The notes under the pieces are model-generated. The model did not search any database. It worked only from the letters and a program-made list of their open reading frames with translations, and was not told the origin of the DNA. Positions 11,345 through 23,452 of a stretch of 64,000 bases of DNA are shown one piece after another. Source of the DNA: Siphonodentalium dalli (taxonomy: Eukaryota > Mollusca > Scaphopoda > Gadilida > Siphonodentaliidae); contig CP136063.1 in assembly GCA_032622095.1 (NCBI GenBank), forward strand, positions 26,908,987-26,972,986, given 5' to 3'. The translations under genes and the position numbers were made by a program. How positions within the stretch are numbered: position 1 is the stretch's first letter; the number at the start of each line of letters is the position of its first letter.

Positions 11345-12680
11345 TATGTGTTCTCATATTATCTGCCAGTCATACGCGGGGGAGGTTCTCATATGAACAT
11401 ATTATCTGCCGGTCATCAGCGGTGGAGGTTCATATTATCCGCCAGTCATACGCGATGGAAGTTCTCATATTATCCTCCGGTCATACGCGTGGGAGGTTCT
11501 GATATGAACATATTATCCGCCGGTCATACGCGGTGGAGGTTCATATTATCCACCGGTCATACGCGAGGGAGGTTCTCATATTATCCTCCGGTCATACGTT
11601 GGGGAGGTTCTCATATGAACATATTATCCGCCGGTCATACGCGAGGGAGGTTCTCATATTATCCACCGGTCATACGCGAGGGAGGTTCTCATATTATCCT
11701 CCGGTCATACGTAGGGGAGGTTCTCATATGAACATATTATCTGTCGGTCATACGTGGTGGATGTTCATATTATCCGCTGGTCATACCCGAGGGAGGTTCT
11801 CATATTATCCTCCGGTCATACGTGGGGAGGTTCTGATATGAACATATTATCCGCCGGTCATATGCGGTGGAGGTTCATATTTTCCACCGGTCATACATAG
11901 TGGAGGTTCTCATATGAACATATTATCTGCCGGTCATACGCGGTGGAGGTTCTCATATGAACATATTATCCGCCGGTCATATGCGAGGGAGGTTCTCATA
12001 TTATCCACCGGTCATACGCGAGGGAGGTTCTCATATCAACATATTATCCACCGGTCATAAGCGGTGGAGGTTCTCATATGAACATATTATCCACCGGTCA
12101 TACGCGAGGGAGGTTCTCATATTATCCTCCGGTCATAGGTTGGGGAGGTTCTCATATGAACATATTATCCGCCAGAGGATAATATTATGAGAACCTCCTC
12201 CACGTGTGACTGGGGGATAATATGAGAACCTCCCTCGCGTATGACCAGCAGATAATATGAACCTGCACCGCGTATGACCGGCGGATAATATGTTCATATG
12301 AGAACCTCCCCTACGTATGACTGGAGGATAATATGAGAACCTCCCTCGCGTATGACCGGTAGATAATATGAGAACCTCCCTCGCGTATGACCGGCGGATA
12401 ATATGTTCATATGAGAACCTCCCCAACGTATGACCACAGGATAATATGAGAACCTCCCTCGCGTATGACCGGTGGATAATATGAACATACACCGCGTATG
12501 ACCGGCGGATAATATGTTCATATCAGAACCTCCCACGCGTATGACCGGAGGATAATATGAGAACTTCCCTCGCGTATGACCGGCTGATAATATGAACCTC
12601 CACCGCGTATGACCGGCAGATAATATGTTCATATTAGAACCTCCCCCGCGTATGACTGGCAAATAATATGAGAACCTCCA
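11345..12680. repeat. Inverted minisatellite core of FB1
   Basis: Units of about 33-43 bp built on ATTATCCGCCGGTCATACGC plus GGAGGTTCTCAT, with a longer form adding ATGAACAT. They run in one direction from 11345 to about 12174, then in the reverse complement to 12680. The left array is about 830 bp and the right about 500 bp, so copy number has drifted after formation. Long open frames through the array (for example 11324-11731 and 12294-12725) exist only because units are multiples that avoid stops. Confidence 0.85.
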
Positions 12681-13679
12681 CCGCATATGAATGGCGGACA
12701 CATAAGTTTTTAAGTCTATAAACACTATTTGATTTGAATATTCTTTTGAATAGTCTTACCATTGACATATTCATTCGTTCAAACCAGTTGATCTATTTTG
12801 TAACTTGGCTTTTAGTCGCCGGGCTCCGGCATCTGGGCTTTTAGTCACAACTGAAATAAAAATAAGTGCGAATATCTTGGAGCGAATTTCTGCAACAATT
12901 TCACCGCGTAGTGGACTCATTTGGAACAAAATACATTCACTGTGTCTAATCCTACATTTTGATATACTATACGCCCCATTATATTGAATATACCAGCTGA
13001 AATCGATCCTGTAATTGTAAACATCGAGTCTATTTTAGCTGTTTTATCGGCGCGTGTTTGCATGTTCGCCATTACAATATTCGCACTAAAACAGCCATAT
13101 TGTAGCTAAAAACGAATGCACAGTATTCCACTGCGTTATTTGATAATTAAAACTTGTTGTTTGCTAGCGTATTCATCGAGAAATCTAAATTCTAAACATT
13201 AATGTCGAACGCAGTTTTTCGTGTTTGTGGCATTTTATGTTAGGTCAGTTGTCGACCGAATAATGTAACTTCCGGTGTCCGGTCAGTGGCGGGGTTATTA
13301 TGTGTGGATAGGGCGAATTTGGACCTTTCGTTAGACACCAAAAGGAGCGCTCTACGCGCTGTATTCCTGGAGATATCGGCCGTCCCACGCAATTTGAAAA
13401 TCCTGTCCCGCAGATTGTCATTCTATCCCAAATTCCACCCCATGTTAGGTCAGTTATCGATCAAATAATGCAACTTCTGGTATCCGGTCAGTGGCGGGAT
13501 TGATATGTGTGGATAGGGCGAATGTGGGCCTTTCATTAGACACCAAAATGAGCCCCCTACGCCCTGTATTCCTCGAGATATCGGCCGTCCCACGCAATTT
13601 GAAATTCTGTCCCGCAGATTGTCGTTTTGTCCCATATCCCATCCCATCCCGCAGATTGTCATGTCCCTTCTGGTGACTG

Positions 13680-15045
13680 TCGAGTATCAGATTGTAATAA
13701 CTCACATTTGACGATGGATTCGATGCTGGTGACTAATTTGCCTTCAGAGTTGAGCTTCTTTGAAATATGTTATTCGTATATTGAAGACTTAGACATTTTA
13801 AGATTTTGTATTCCATTTTGAATTGGTGCAATGCAACTGGGTTAATTATATCGCACTACTATGGAACAGTGATATTCAAATTGATAGAGAGCGGGTTCTT
13901 AGTCGAAATTACTGAATGATTTTGCGACAAAACATGCGACAGGAACAACTATTATATAAAATATTAGTATATTCAGAAATAATAACTACAACACATTACC
14001 CCTGATTTATAAATATATATGATACACATTGTCAAAAATGTGTTTAAATGTTAAAAGTTGTGAATATTATTCAAATTTCCGATTTTCTGTCGCCATGTTG
14101 GCGGCCATATTGGATTCAACTTACGAGATAATTTACAACAAGATATGCTTAACACGATACTGTCAATATATGTCATAGTTCTTGTTGGCAAAATTGCAGT
14201 TTAAAGTAAAAGCCATGCTGGAGCCATCTCGAATTACAAAAAATGCTCATATCGGATTTTAGCGAATTTTGGATATATTATATGTGATATATTCCTCTTC
14301 AAAATGGAATAAAAACCAACTTAGTCCAAAATTGTTCTAGATTAATCATTTTGTCGACCAGAATACTCTGGCTGCACCCCCCCCCCCAATGTTTTGAGTC
14401 CGGAGACGAATCAGCGACGTCATTGCTGGACATCTTATAGCGGCCTTATGAGTTATGCACCATCAACGCCGGGTCTCTTTACGTATGACATGTGTCCATA
14501 AATTCTACCAATATCTTGGATCAAACCATGTCATTGTAACTGTACATGTATATACTAGTGTGCATTGTTAATACGAATTAATGTCGGTTTTGCATGTATC
14601 AGTGTGTCCTGATAAAAACAACATGGCGTATAATATATGGATGAGTTATGAGTAAACAAAAGTAGTCATAGTCACGAAATAATGTTATACGGATAAATAT
14701 TTGATTTTAAAGGCAGACTGTACCTAGCTCCAGTCAGCCATTTATGGGGCCATATCCTATTCTATTCAACAGAAACTATGCGACCAATGAATGAATTTGA
14801 GTCAGGGATGAGAGCAAAATAAACTAATGTACAATATAAAATATGAACAATGTAAAACAACATGGTAATTGTAATGAAAATGAGTAAATGGATTAAGCCT
14901 TTTACTCATTTTCGTATATATATCAGGTTGTTCTTCGTGGTTCTTTTTCTATGTGAGTGTATTTAACTCTCATTCTTAACTCATATTAATTCTTTTATTT
15001 GATATTGTCTGTTAATTATACATGTAGTAGGAGATGACGCCATAA
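13680..15045. other. Intronic non-coding DNA
   Basis: AT-rich, with a C-run at about 14379-14389 and no recognisable gene. A 'gcgccatgttggcggccatattgg' type phrase near 14090-14114 is shared with other dispersed repeats. Confidence 0.5.
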
Positions 15046-15120
15046 ATGGCTGGATTTAGGTACAGTCTCCCTTTAATAATATATGACCCTTCATTTTTCA
15101 TTAATCAACGTGTTTTGCAG

Positions 15121-15326
15121 TGTACACATGGACCGACGGGAGAGACGTTAATGGAAATGACATATTTTATGCATCGGACGGGAACCAGTTACCTTGGATT
15201 GGATGGGGACCTGGTCAGCCAGGCGGCGGTAATCAGGACTGTATTGCCGGTTACATAAATTACTTCGTGGACGTCCCATGCGATATCACCACACAATCGC
15301 TGAAACGCTATATGTGTCAGCAGTAA
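15121..15326 (+). CDS. C-type lectin domain protein, terminal exon
   Basis: The exon follows a TTTTGCAG acceptor and ends at TAA (15324-15326). With two bases completing the split codon it reads LYTWTDGRDVNGN, then LPWIGWGPGQPGG, then a QDC, a VPCD and a final YMCQQ. These are the classic second half of the lectin fold: the W-x-GW-x-P-GQP long-loop motif and the three last conserved cysteines. The canonical Ca2+/sugar triplet (EPN or QPD) is QPG here, and the WND motif is VPCD, so classical calcium-dependent sugar binding may be weak or altered. The domain is at the very C-terminus. A possible AATAAA poly(A) signal lies at 15773-15778. Confidence 0.82.
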
Positions 15327-15409
15327 GATGCAAGCAGCGTGATATTTGGACATATTTGATACATGGACTGGAATGATATCTTCCACACGGACAATAACGA
15401 GTTTGCGAT

Positions 15410-15470
15410 TTCAAACCCGTACGGGTACCGGTACGCGTACGGGTAGCAACCCGTACCGGTACACGTTTTG
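15410..15470. repeat. Short CG-rich palindromic run
   Basis: Alternating CCCGTAC / GGTACCGGTACGC phrases make several overlapping palindromes just downstream of the lectin stop codon. A related phrase (CCCGTACCCGTTCCCG) occurs near 17671. No function is assigned. Confidence 0.5.
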
Positions 15471-15980
15471 AAATAGCAAACTGTTTTACCGGTAGAATTC
15501 ATCACATCGACTGGTAATGTATGGTGAGACAACTGCAACGAAAAAGATATTATGATATAGATTGTTATTCGCGTTATTGGCCGATGTTATACTTAGCGTT
15601 ATGGGTTGTTGGAAATATGTATTTAGATTAGATGAGCCCAAGGATAATCAGTTGCTTTCATCAAGGACGAGCTAGATGGCAGTAGGAAGAGGACTTTTGC
15701 TTTTCTTTCACTCATATTGGTAACATTTTCAACAATTGGATTCTACAAGTCATAGACCGATCGAGTGTTGACAATAAATCTGTTGGAATTTTTAAACTTA
15801 GAAAATAGATTATGATAGCTCAAATATACAATTACGTTATATATAGTTAAAATGTCCAACCAATATTCGGTGTAAAATGAATTATTTTAGACCAAGGGTC
15901 TAATATTGTCCTACATGTACTTTCAGTTCGATATAATACCGCATTTTTCCCTTATTTTAGTTGGGGAATATTTAGTCATA

Positions 15981-16369
15981 TCAAAGATGCATAATCCGAA
16001 TTAACGCCCCCAAGTTACTATTTTTTTTGGCTTCGGGGGTAGAACAAAATATTTGATTCGAATCGAGGAACCCACCATCAAAGCGCAGAGTGATCAGATA
16101 TCGATTTTTGAAGTTTGTTATTTCTTGAATTGTGTAATTATTTGTGGCCCAGAAAAGAGTCATCAAACCGACGGTCTCGGACAAATTTGCGGATGAAGAT
16201 GCTTAACTCTAAAATCAAGTGGTAATGCGGCCAAAATTTTATACCCTACAGCAGTTAGCATTATTTTGTTGTAATTAATCGATTCTGATAACAAAAGCGT
16301 ATTTTGAAGAAATGGTCTTGTTGTAACTTTATGATATGGGGACCGTCTGATCGGTTTGAGTAGCTTTAA
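15981..16369. mobile_element. TTAA-type foldback MITE, copy 1
   Basis: Divergent copy of the family seen at 20060-20546 and 28922-29355. It begins TCAAAGATGCATAATCCGA and ends TCGGTTTGAGTAGCTTTAA. It shares internal phrases GGCTTCGGGGGT, TTTGATTCGAATCGAGGAA and CAGATATCGATTTTTGAA. It is non-coding and moves, if at all, with a transposase supplied elsewhere. Confidence 0.7.
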
Positions 16370-16869
16370 GTAAACCGTTGTTTGGAATCTTTCAACAGAT
16401 CGAAGGGTCGGCCCGTCGGGGCAAGGGAATATTTATCCAAAGAATTGGGATTGTTGTCGGGATCTAAACCTGGAGATAGGTTGAAATGTTTAACTTGGTA
16501 ACAAAAAAGGTGTCAAAATGTAGTCTGTTTATTATACGGATTGAATAAAGAGCGTTTGCTTCACTTCTGTGCGAAACACAGAAAACAGCTGAAACTCGTT
16601 CCGCTTATGCTTAGATTTTGTAGAGTATGCATAGGTATTTCATGTATTTAGCGACCTATATTATCCCCACTACAGTATACACAAGTATTGTGGTTCAAAT
16701 GCGCCATGTCCGTTCAGATAGTAAATATATATTAAAATGAGAAATCAGTCACCACCTACATACGATAAGGTAACTAAATGGTAATTGTATTCAAATGTGC
16801 AATGCATAGATAAATCCACGATATATTTATGTCCTTGTACAATGGGTTGAGATAGGGACGTGACGACAG

Positions 16870-17170
16870 AGGTGTCTTACCCCCCCCCTCCCCAACTTTG
16901 GTCAAATGTTCAACATTTGGAAATTTGATATACCTGACACAACATTTGTTGGAAATTTCACACAAACAATAGGTTGAAATTGTTTTCGTAGTTTGATTTT
17001 CGAACAATTTATTAGTGGATAATTTGTAGTTTTTAGACCAACATTTGCATATTTCCCTATTTTTGGTAACAAAATTTGGACTGAAATGGCTGTCAGAAAC
17101 AGTTGGAAATTGTTCAAGCTTAAGGGGGGGGGGGGTGCCAGGTCTCAAAATTTCCAACAATTGGAAAGCT
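16870..17170. repeat. Poly-C/poly-G bounded degenerate inverted repeat
   Basis: A C-run at about 16881-16892 is mirrored by a G-run at about 17124-17136. Between them, phrases such as CAACATTTGGAAATTT and AAATTTCCAACAATTGGAA alternate on both strands. It looks like an old foldback unit. A similar 'TTTCCAACAAT...GAAAGTTTGAGA' phrase with a G-run is found near 40670-40770. Confidence 0.45.
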
Positions 17171-17792
17171 TGATGCCAGCCAAGGGGATGGGATGGATTT
17201 ACGCGCAAACTTGTGAATTTTATATGGTTCGAGATGTGTAGTTAGAAATTCGAAGGTGGACACCCTTCCTAACGCGCAGACCATATATAGCCATGTCCCT
17301 GCAACGGGCGTCTATAGCACCATCTACTCACTCTATTAATCACAACCTGCCATTAATGTAGTGAACAAAGTTGTTAGTGAAAACAAATCGGCCTTCCGTA
17401 TTTATCTAAGTGCTAGAATCCGCCTCGAGAATTTGAACACAAATCCTGGGTTAAAATGACAACTTTATCAATAATATTTGCCCATGAAATCTTTCAATAA
17501 ATAGGTTAACGCATAGCTGACTGGAATTTCATGGGATTCATGGACCTTTGAGTGAAAAAATCGTAGTGAAAGGCCACCGGTCAATGGGACAAATCAACCC
17601 GTTTCAATTCGCTATCGCTTTATGTGCTGCATTGAAAGTACCCAAGTGACCGTGACGATGTTCACAGATTTACCCGTACCCGTTCCCGTCGAACGGGTAT
17701 CGCAAACTCGCTAATACTTCATCGACGCAAACTTATTTGCGAGGTTAACTTGCGACGGATGCCGTGTTTTTAACAAACATAGTAACCCGTTT

Positions 17793-18960
17793 TTAGCTCG
17801 ACTTAGCGAAGTCCAGCTTGAGCTTTTGCCCTAGATTAGCGCCCGCCTTCCGTGATTGGGGGCGTGCACCTGTCCGTGCGTCATCAATAATTTCAGTTGG
17901 CCAAACAGGCCGCATCCCTCATCCGATCATGTCAAAACTTCATATGGATCTTCGGGATGACCTCAAGATGGGAGCCATCGATTTTGACATAAATTCGTTA
18001 AAAAACATGGCCGCCGCCAGCCATTTTAGATTTCTAATTTGAATCCATCCGCACAACCTGCAGCTCGCATTTATTAGAGAAATGTGTTTTGGATTTTACT
18101 CTCCGCATCACTAACTTCTTTGGCACACCCTACAGACCACGTACCTCACACGATCGTCACCAAACTTCATATGGATCATCGGGATGATCTCTAGATGGGA
18201 GCCATCGATTATTTCGAAATTCGACACAAAAAAAAACATGGCCGCCATCTTGGATTTTACTCATTGCACGACTAAAGCCTCTGGCACACGCGGCAAACCA
18301 GATCCCTCATCCGATCATCACCAAACTGTATTTGGATCTTCATGGTGACTGGTGACTTCTATATGGGAACCATTGATTATTTCCGAAATTTTTTGGAAAA
18401 AATGGCTGTCAGCGGCCTTCTTGGATTTCACTATTTGCATGACTAAAATCATCGGCACACTCCACAGACCACATCCCTTATCCAATCGTCACCAATCTTC
18501 AGGGTGACCTCTAGATATGAGCCATCGATTATTTCCAAAATTCGATAAAGAGTATGGCCGCCAGTCGCCATATTGGATTTTACTCCATACATGACTAAAT
18601 CCTTTGGCACATCCTACAGACCAGATCCCTTTTCCGATCATAACCAAACTGTATTTGGGATCTTCATTGTGACTCCTAGATGGGAGCCATTGATTATTTC
18701 CAACATTTGTGGGGAAAATGGCTGTCAGCGGCCTTTTTTTATTTTACTATTTGCATCACTAAGAACTTCGACACACACTACAGACCACATCCCTGATCCA
18801 ATCGTCACCGACCTTCATGTGGATCCTCGGTGTGACCTCTAGATTGGAACCATCGATTATTTCCGAATTTTTTTATAAAACATGGCTACCAGCAGCCATC
18901 TTGTATTTCAACTTTGAATCCGTTGGCACACCCAGCAGCCCACATTTATTGGTCAAACAC
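17793..18960 (+). repeat. Tandem array of ~160-170 bp units (array A)
   Basis: After a head at 17793 (TTTTTAGCTCGACTTAGCGAAG), about six units follow. Each contains ATGACTAAATC-like, 'TTTGGCACAC', 'CAGACCACATCCCT', 'GATCATCACCAAACT', 'GACCTCTAGATGGGAGCCAT' and 'ATGGCCGCCA' phrases. Spacing of the GGGAGCC phrase is roughly 150-170 bp. Related arrays lie at 53331-54600, 55738-56235 and 57090-57745. Non-coding. Confidence 0.8.
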
Positions 18961-20059
18961 GTATTATTTTATTTTATTAAAGGAACATAGTATAACCACA
19001 GATTATAATCTTAAATATTCAGAATGCTTGTTTTCATTGTCACATCACCCGGGTTAATCTAACGCAACTAACATCATTTTAACATTATAACACGGGTCTC
19101 ATTCTTCACTTCAGCGCAGCAACACGGCTATATTAGCAACTATAACAAAACATCCAACTTAAAGGGACACCTCGGGCACCCCCCACATACCACATATTAA
19201 AGCTTGGTGGCTCTACCCCATCTTAAGTTTGCCACGGTCAGACATGATCATTCGCTTTGTTCAAGATGACATCAAACAACAAATCGTGAGGTGAAGGAGA
19301 AATAAATAGACCCTTCCGGCCAATCCGGGCGCATCGCGCCCAACTACACTCACTGATCTTGCATGACTGTGTTAATATGTGTATTATTGGGCGAAAAGCA
19401 GTATTAGTTCACAACATATCAACATATTATAACGTTTGGAGATGGCGATTGTTAATTGGGAGGTCCTCACTTGCACATACATGATCTTCACAATGTTCAA
19501 TTTCTGCATATAATAAGTCTGAAGGTACAGTATATATACCGTTCACAAGTGTACTAGTACACACACGTATCGATTTTCTGCGTCTGATGCCATGTTAAAA
19601 CAGGGGCATGTATCTGAGTCAACGTGAGGAACGTATGACACTGCAAGTGTTGTGGAAGGTGGATAATGCATGTAATATAAGACAATATAGCAATGCAATA
19701 CATGTACATGCATGTAATAACCATCCGACTGCTAGTCCGTTTGTGACAAAATAGTACCGTTATAACTTAAACGTCTTATCACTTGACGTAAGGTAAGACG
19801 CCCTTACGTGTTTAAGGTGTCACATCTTAGTGCTAGGTAGCAATGGGTGTGCTTGAGGTGTTATACCTAATATACACATATCTTGATGTCACACATGAGA
19901 ATTTGAGGTGCGCGATACTTGAAACACATACGAAGACTTAGCATAATATTACTTTCAGACACACACCTTAAAGATACCACAGACACACATAACAATTTGT
20001 GGTTTTGAAATAAAAAGTCATTTTGAAATGGGCTGGACATTTTCTCAGACGCCGCCATG
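18961..20059. other. Non-coding DNA
   Basis: No coding evidence. Around 19700-19860 there is a TTACG-rich short stretch and several AC/ATGT simple motifs. Confidence 0.45.
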
Positions 20060-20546
20060 TTAAAGGTACTCAATCCGATAAAACTCCTCTCAATTACTAT
20101 TTCAATGGCTTCGGGGGTCAAAATTATTTGATTCGAGTCGAGGAAGTCACCCATCAAAGCTCAGATTTGTTAGATATCGATTTTAGAAATCTATTATTTT
20201 TCATTATCGAGAATACTTTCTGGCCCAGAACTCAGTCAAAATTGCGTATTATTACCACTTGATTTTAGAGTTATCCATCCTTGTCTGTTTGAATAGTGTT
20301 TTGGTGTACACATCTCGCACAGGTTACGAAACTGACGGCAATTATTAGTACTCATCTCGAGAAACTAACAAATTTCAAAAATCAATATCTAATAACTCTG
20401 AGCTTTGTTTGATGGGTTCCTCGACTCGAATCAAATATTTGTTACCCCCAAAGCCAAAGAAATAGTAATATAGGACCCTCTGATCGGATTGTTGTTGTTG
20501 GAATCTGTTGAGATGGGGACCCTCTGATCGGATTGAGTACCTTTAA
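20060..20546. mobile_element. TTAA-type foldback MITE, copy 2 (best preserved)
   Basis: A 487-bp element ending in TTAAAGGTACTCAATCCGA on the left and its reverse complement TCGGATTGAGTACCTTTAA on the right. The TTAA at each edge fits a TTAA target duplication (piggyBac or Kolobok-like). The arms continue inwards as an imperfect inverted repeat of about 190 bp, holding GGCTTCGGGGGT and TGATTCGAGTCGAGGAA in the left arm and their complements in the right. A short segment, GACCCTCTGATCGGATTG, is duplicated near the right end (about 20474 and 20519). No open frame. Confidence 0.82.
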
Positions 20547-21094
20547 CTGTGTGGAAATGCTGTCATATTTTGGTAATACTCTGAATCTCAAAAAGTAGAG
20601 CTGATTAAGAGCGAGACACATTGGAGGAATTGTTATTTTTCTCCCATTGGGTTCCTATGTCAATATTTTAAGACAAAATCCCGACGTCATTAATTTTAAT
20701 ACATAATTATGTACTTTCGTGTAATTATTAACTCCATCTAGTGGTGGAGTTATCGTTCCTGTGTTGAGAAATGTGCATTTTTACGATGTTGAAAAAAACG
20801 AACTGACTATTTGTACAGCATATGAGTCTATAAGACAATTAGATAATTGTTTGAGTAATATTGCATTCTTTTCATAAGGGTTCACGCGGTTGTTCAGTGA
20901 CTCCCGTCTTCCTGATCAATTCTCTCCGGTAAGTTAACTAATTGATTGATGAAACATATATAAGTTTGTGTTAGATATTATCCGAACATTATTGACGATT
21001 GCTTATTTGATCGACCCGTAGAGCAGACATTCCAAGATACTGGAAATACCTCCATGTTCATAATCAGAAGGGATATAACGCACTCGGAAATAAA

Positions 21095-21412
21095 ACGAAT
21101 AAAGTCCATACTTACTGACCAGTTTAACCAGGAACGGTTGGGAAATTTAGCCACATCATCACGGGTGCTTTCTAGGGTGGTATTTTTAGACGCCCGGAGA
21201 TCAGAAGATATCTAACTGAACTTCCATGGTACTTAGCCGAATGCATTGTTCAGATTGGGACATCAAATCATCGATTGCCAATAGAAAGTTGACGGTGGAA
21301 AAAATGAAAACGGGATGACAGAGTTTGTACATTATGTAATGACGGCATAGGAGACGAGTACCACTTTGTAATTATGTGTTCTCACCTTAATGCTATATTC
21401 TATCAATATTAA
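21095..21412 (+). pseudogene. LINE (non-LTR retrotransposon) 3' coding remnant
   Basis: The first frame reads KSILTDQFNQERLGNL and SSRVLSRVVFLDARRSEDI. After a frameshift near 21205 the next frame reads LPWYLAECIVQIGTSNHRLP, then RVCTLCNDGIGDEYHF and VIMC. The HRLPIE...RW...R-x-CTLC...IGDEYHF...C block is the Cys/His C-terminal motif after the reverse transcriptase of many invertebrate LINEs. Two in-frame stops (after PIES and WKK) and the frameshift show it is dead. The reverse transcriptase domain itself is absent. Confidence 0.75.
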
Positions 21413-21594
21413 TACATAGCAGAGATTGTCACTATACCTGAAGTGTGCCTTTAAGGAATTGCCCAAATTTGAGACATTGAAGACCCCCACCCGCCTGGGC
21501 AAAAAACTCCCCTGCATTATTCGATGTGGGTGATAACATGGGAATGGGTGTGCCTTCACCCAGAGGGATTGCAATATATAAATAGTATATGTTA

Positions 21595-22200
21595 TGGCTG
21601 TGCACTACTGTGCATGCATTCCATTAAAATGCCATGAAAATGCCATTAAAATGCCATTAAATTGGCCAAAAGCATTAGTTTGTACCATCAATTCTTGTAT
21701 AAAAAAAATTAATATGGCTCAAATTTTAATGGGGCTCCACTGAACCCATTAAAACACCATTAATTTTAAAGATTTAATGGCCAGTTCACCATTTATAAAC
21801 ATTGAATTGGCCATTAAACACAAATTTTATTTTTCTAATGCCCATTAAAGCCCATTAAAATGTGTACTGACTGAATTTAATGGCAATGATTTGGTATACT
21901 TTTAATGCCAAGTACAATTGTCATGAAATTAATGCCCATGATCTCGATGGCCTCATAGGTAATGGCCATCAACTAACCACATTTAATGCCCATTACAGTA
22001 TTATTGTAAATTAATGCCCATCACTCACAATTGTTGTAATATTAATGGCCATGATTTCAATGTTCACACATGTAATGGCCATCAACTGACCACATTTAAT
22101 GCCCATTAAATTATTATTGCAAATTAATGCCCATGACTCGGAAATGATTTGAATGGCTGCACAGGCAATGGCCATGAACTGATCATATCCACTTTGCATT
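21595..22200. repeat. TAATGGCCATTA-rich degenerate array, left member
   Basis: Dense, irregular repetition of TAATGCCCATTAA, TTAATGGCCAT and CCATTAAAATGCC, many of them near-palindromic. The outer edge reads GTGCACTACTGTGC. The array at 33160-33790 has the same motifs and ends GCGCAGTAGTG, the inverted form of this edge. Non-coding. Confidence 0.75.
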
Positions 22201-22904
22201 ACATTATTGTTTGTTTGTTTAATTGTTGTTTTACGTCACTTTAAGCTGAAGCTCACTTCCTGAAACAACAGCGGCACAAAGTCAGGCAATGGCTATAATT
22301 TTTTTCCCCTGCCACACTTTAAGAGAGACTTTTACCTCAGATAGTGGTTACCGAGGCCCTATTTTTTCGCAGTATGTTAACACAAGCCTAACAGAGTAGA
22401 CCAGTGCTAACTTACTCCACGGAATCCCCACAGGGCTACATACATTATTATTGAAAAGTAATGCGCATTCAGCCCCATTGGTATACAGTCATGTCCTAAA
22501 TAACTGTCCTCCAACAAAAGGTTCTCCCCGTATGCTCAGGCCTGGGTGTTAATATTTGTCCTATACAAAAATGGCATCTTTCATTTTCTTTGCATCAAGT
22601 TTGCCATAATTTCAGATAATTGTCATTAAAAAAATATGCAAATGTGATTGACCTCAGTGCAACGAATGATGTCACTTACTGCCAGCACATCAAGTATGAC
22701 TCCCGATATTAAAACACCTGATCAACAATTCAATTTTTCTAGTCTACATGATTTCACTGTATTAGTTGATGGGTGGACGGTTCTTTCAGGTAATTTAGCA
22801 TACTGAAACATTTTAATTTTGTGACACATCATGCTATTTATGGAACACTTTAAGTGCATCTTGGCTGCAACCTTTAATTCATAAAAGTACAGTTAGCCCC
22901 AAAT
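22201..22904. other. Non-coding DNA
   Basis: AT-rich, no coding or RNA-gene support. Confidence 0.45.
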
Positions 22905-23200
22905 TTATTGACTATAGAGCCCCCTTATCGAAATGGTTGTTTGCTGCAAGTTAGCGGCAAATGTGCGGCGTGTATGCAGCAAATGGTTTGTTCGCAGAAA
23001 GTCAATTGCACAAATTCGCAGATCTTTGCCGCAAACTTTGCAGTAAATTTAGTTTGTTTGCTGCAACTTTGCAGAAAATTTAGAATCGAGGCAAACGATT
23101 TGCGATAAGTTCACATTAAATTTTGGATTAGTTTCAAGTTTGTTGTAAGTGTGCTGGAATCTTGGTTTATAATATTTGTTCGCCGCATGTTCTTTTTAAA
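22905..23200 (+). repeat. GCAGTAAATTTAG/TTTGCTGCAA host repeat, copy 1
   Basis: Several short phrases (TTTGCTGCAA, TTTGCAGTAAATTTAG, GCGATAAGTTCACA, CTGGAATCTTGGTTT) occur here and again at 23370-23452 plus 23812-23870. In the second copy they are split by the MITE at 23453. This copy is the unoccupied paralogue. Confidence 0.65.
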
Positions 23201-23452
23201 CTTAGAATTTCATTTTTGTTTTCACTATATATGTATTTAAAGTTTGGATTTGATAATTTGAAACATTAAATTAATTTCATCATAAACGAAGGCATCAATC
23301 CTTGGCCGAGCGTCTTTATTTTAACCATGAACCCTCCTCCCAGGCCAATCCACAAATATTTCATGTATATTTTTTGCAGTAAATTTAGATTGGATGCAAA
23401 AGTTTGCGAAAAGTTCACAGTAAATTTTATATTACTTTCAAGTTCGCGGTTA

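Larger units (their letters stand above)
10380..13667. mobile_element. Giant foldback element FB1 with minisatellite arms
   Basis: A 3.29-kb palindromic element. The left arm (10380 to about 12174) and right arm (about 12175 to 13667) are inverted copies beginning GGGACATGACAATCTGCGGG. From outside in, each arm has two tandem copies of a block of about 200 bp, a unique block of about 500 bp, then a minisatellite that runs to the centre. Flanks 10372-10379 (TTGTGGTG) and 13668-13675 (TTCTGGTG) match at 7 of 8 bases, and 8 of 9 if the preceding C is included, as expected of a target-site duplication. There is no transposase. The layout matches Foldback/Galileo-type elements, but the superfamily is inferred. 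Confidence 0.8.
1478..15120 (+). other. 13.6-kb intron of the C-type lectin gene
   Basis: The intron is bounded by a GTGAGT donor at 1478 and a TTTTGCAG acceptor ending at 15120. Phase is kept: one base left over upstream, two bases supplied downstream. It is large because it contains a decayed multi-domain gene copy (3499-8248), a rearranged relative (8421-10290) and a 3.3-kb foldback element (10380-13667). If the two lectin exons belong to different genes, this intron does not exist. The half-domain on each side argues against that. Confidence 0.65.

Noticed and set aside
11275-12725. Long open frames with HTRGRFSYYPPVIRGGG-like proteins on both strands
   Set aside because: They follow the FB1 minisatellite exactly and appear in both directions. 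Unit lengths avoid stops; there is no start context or domain.
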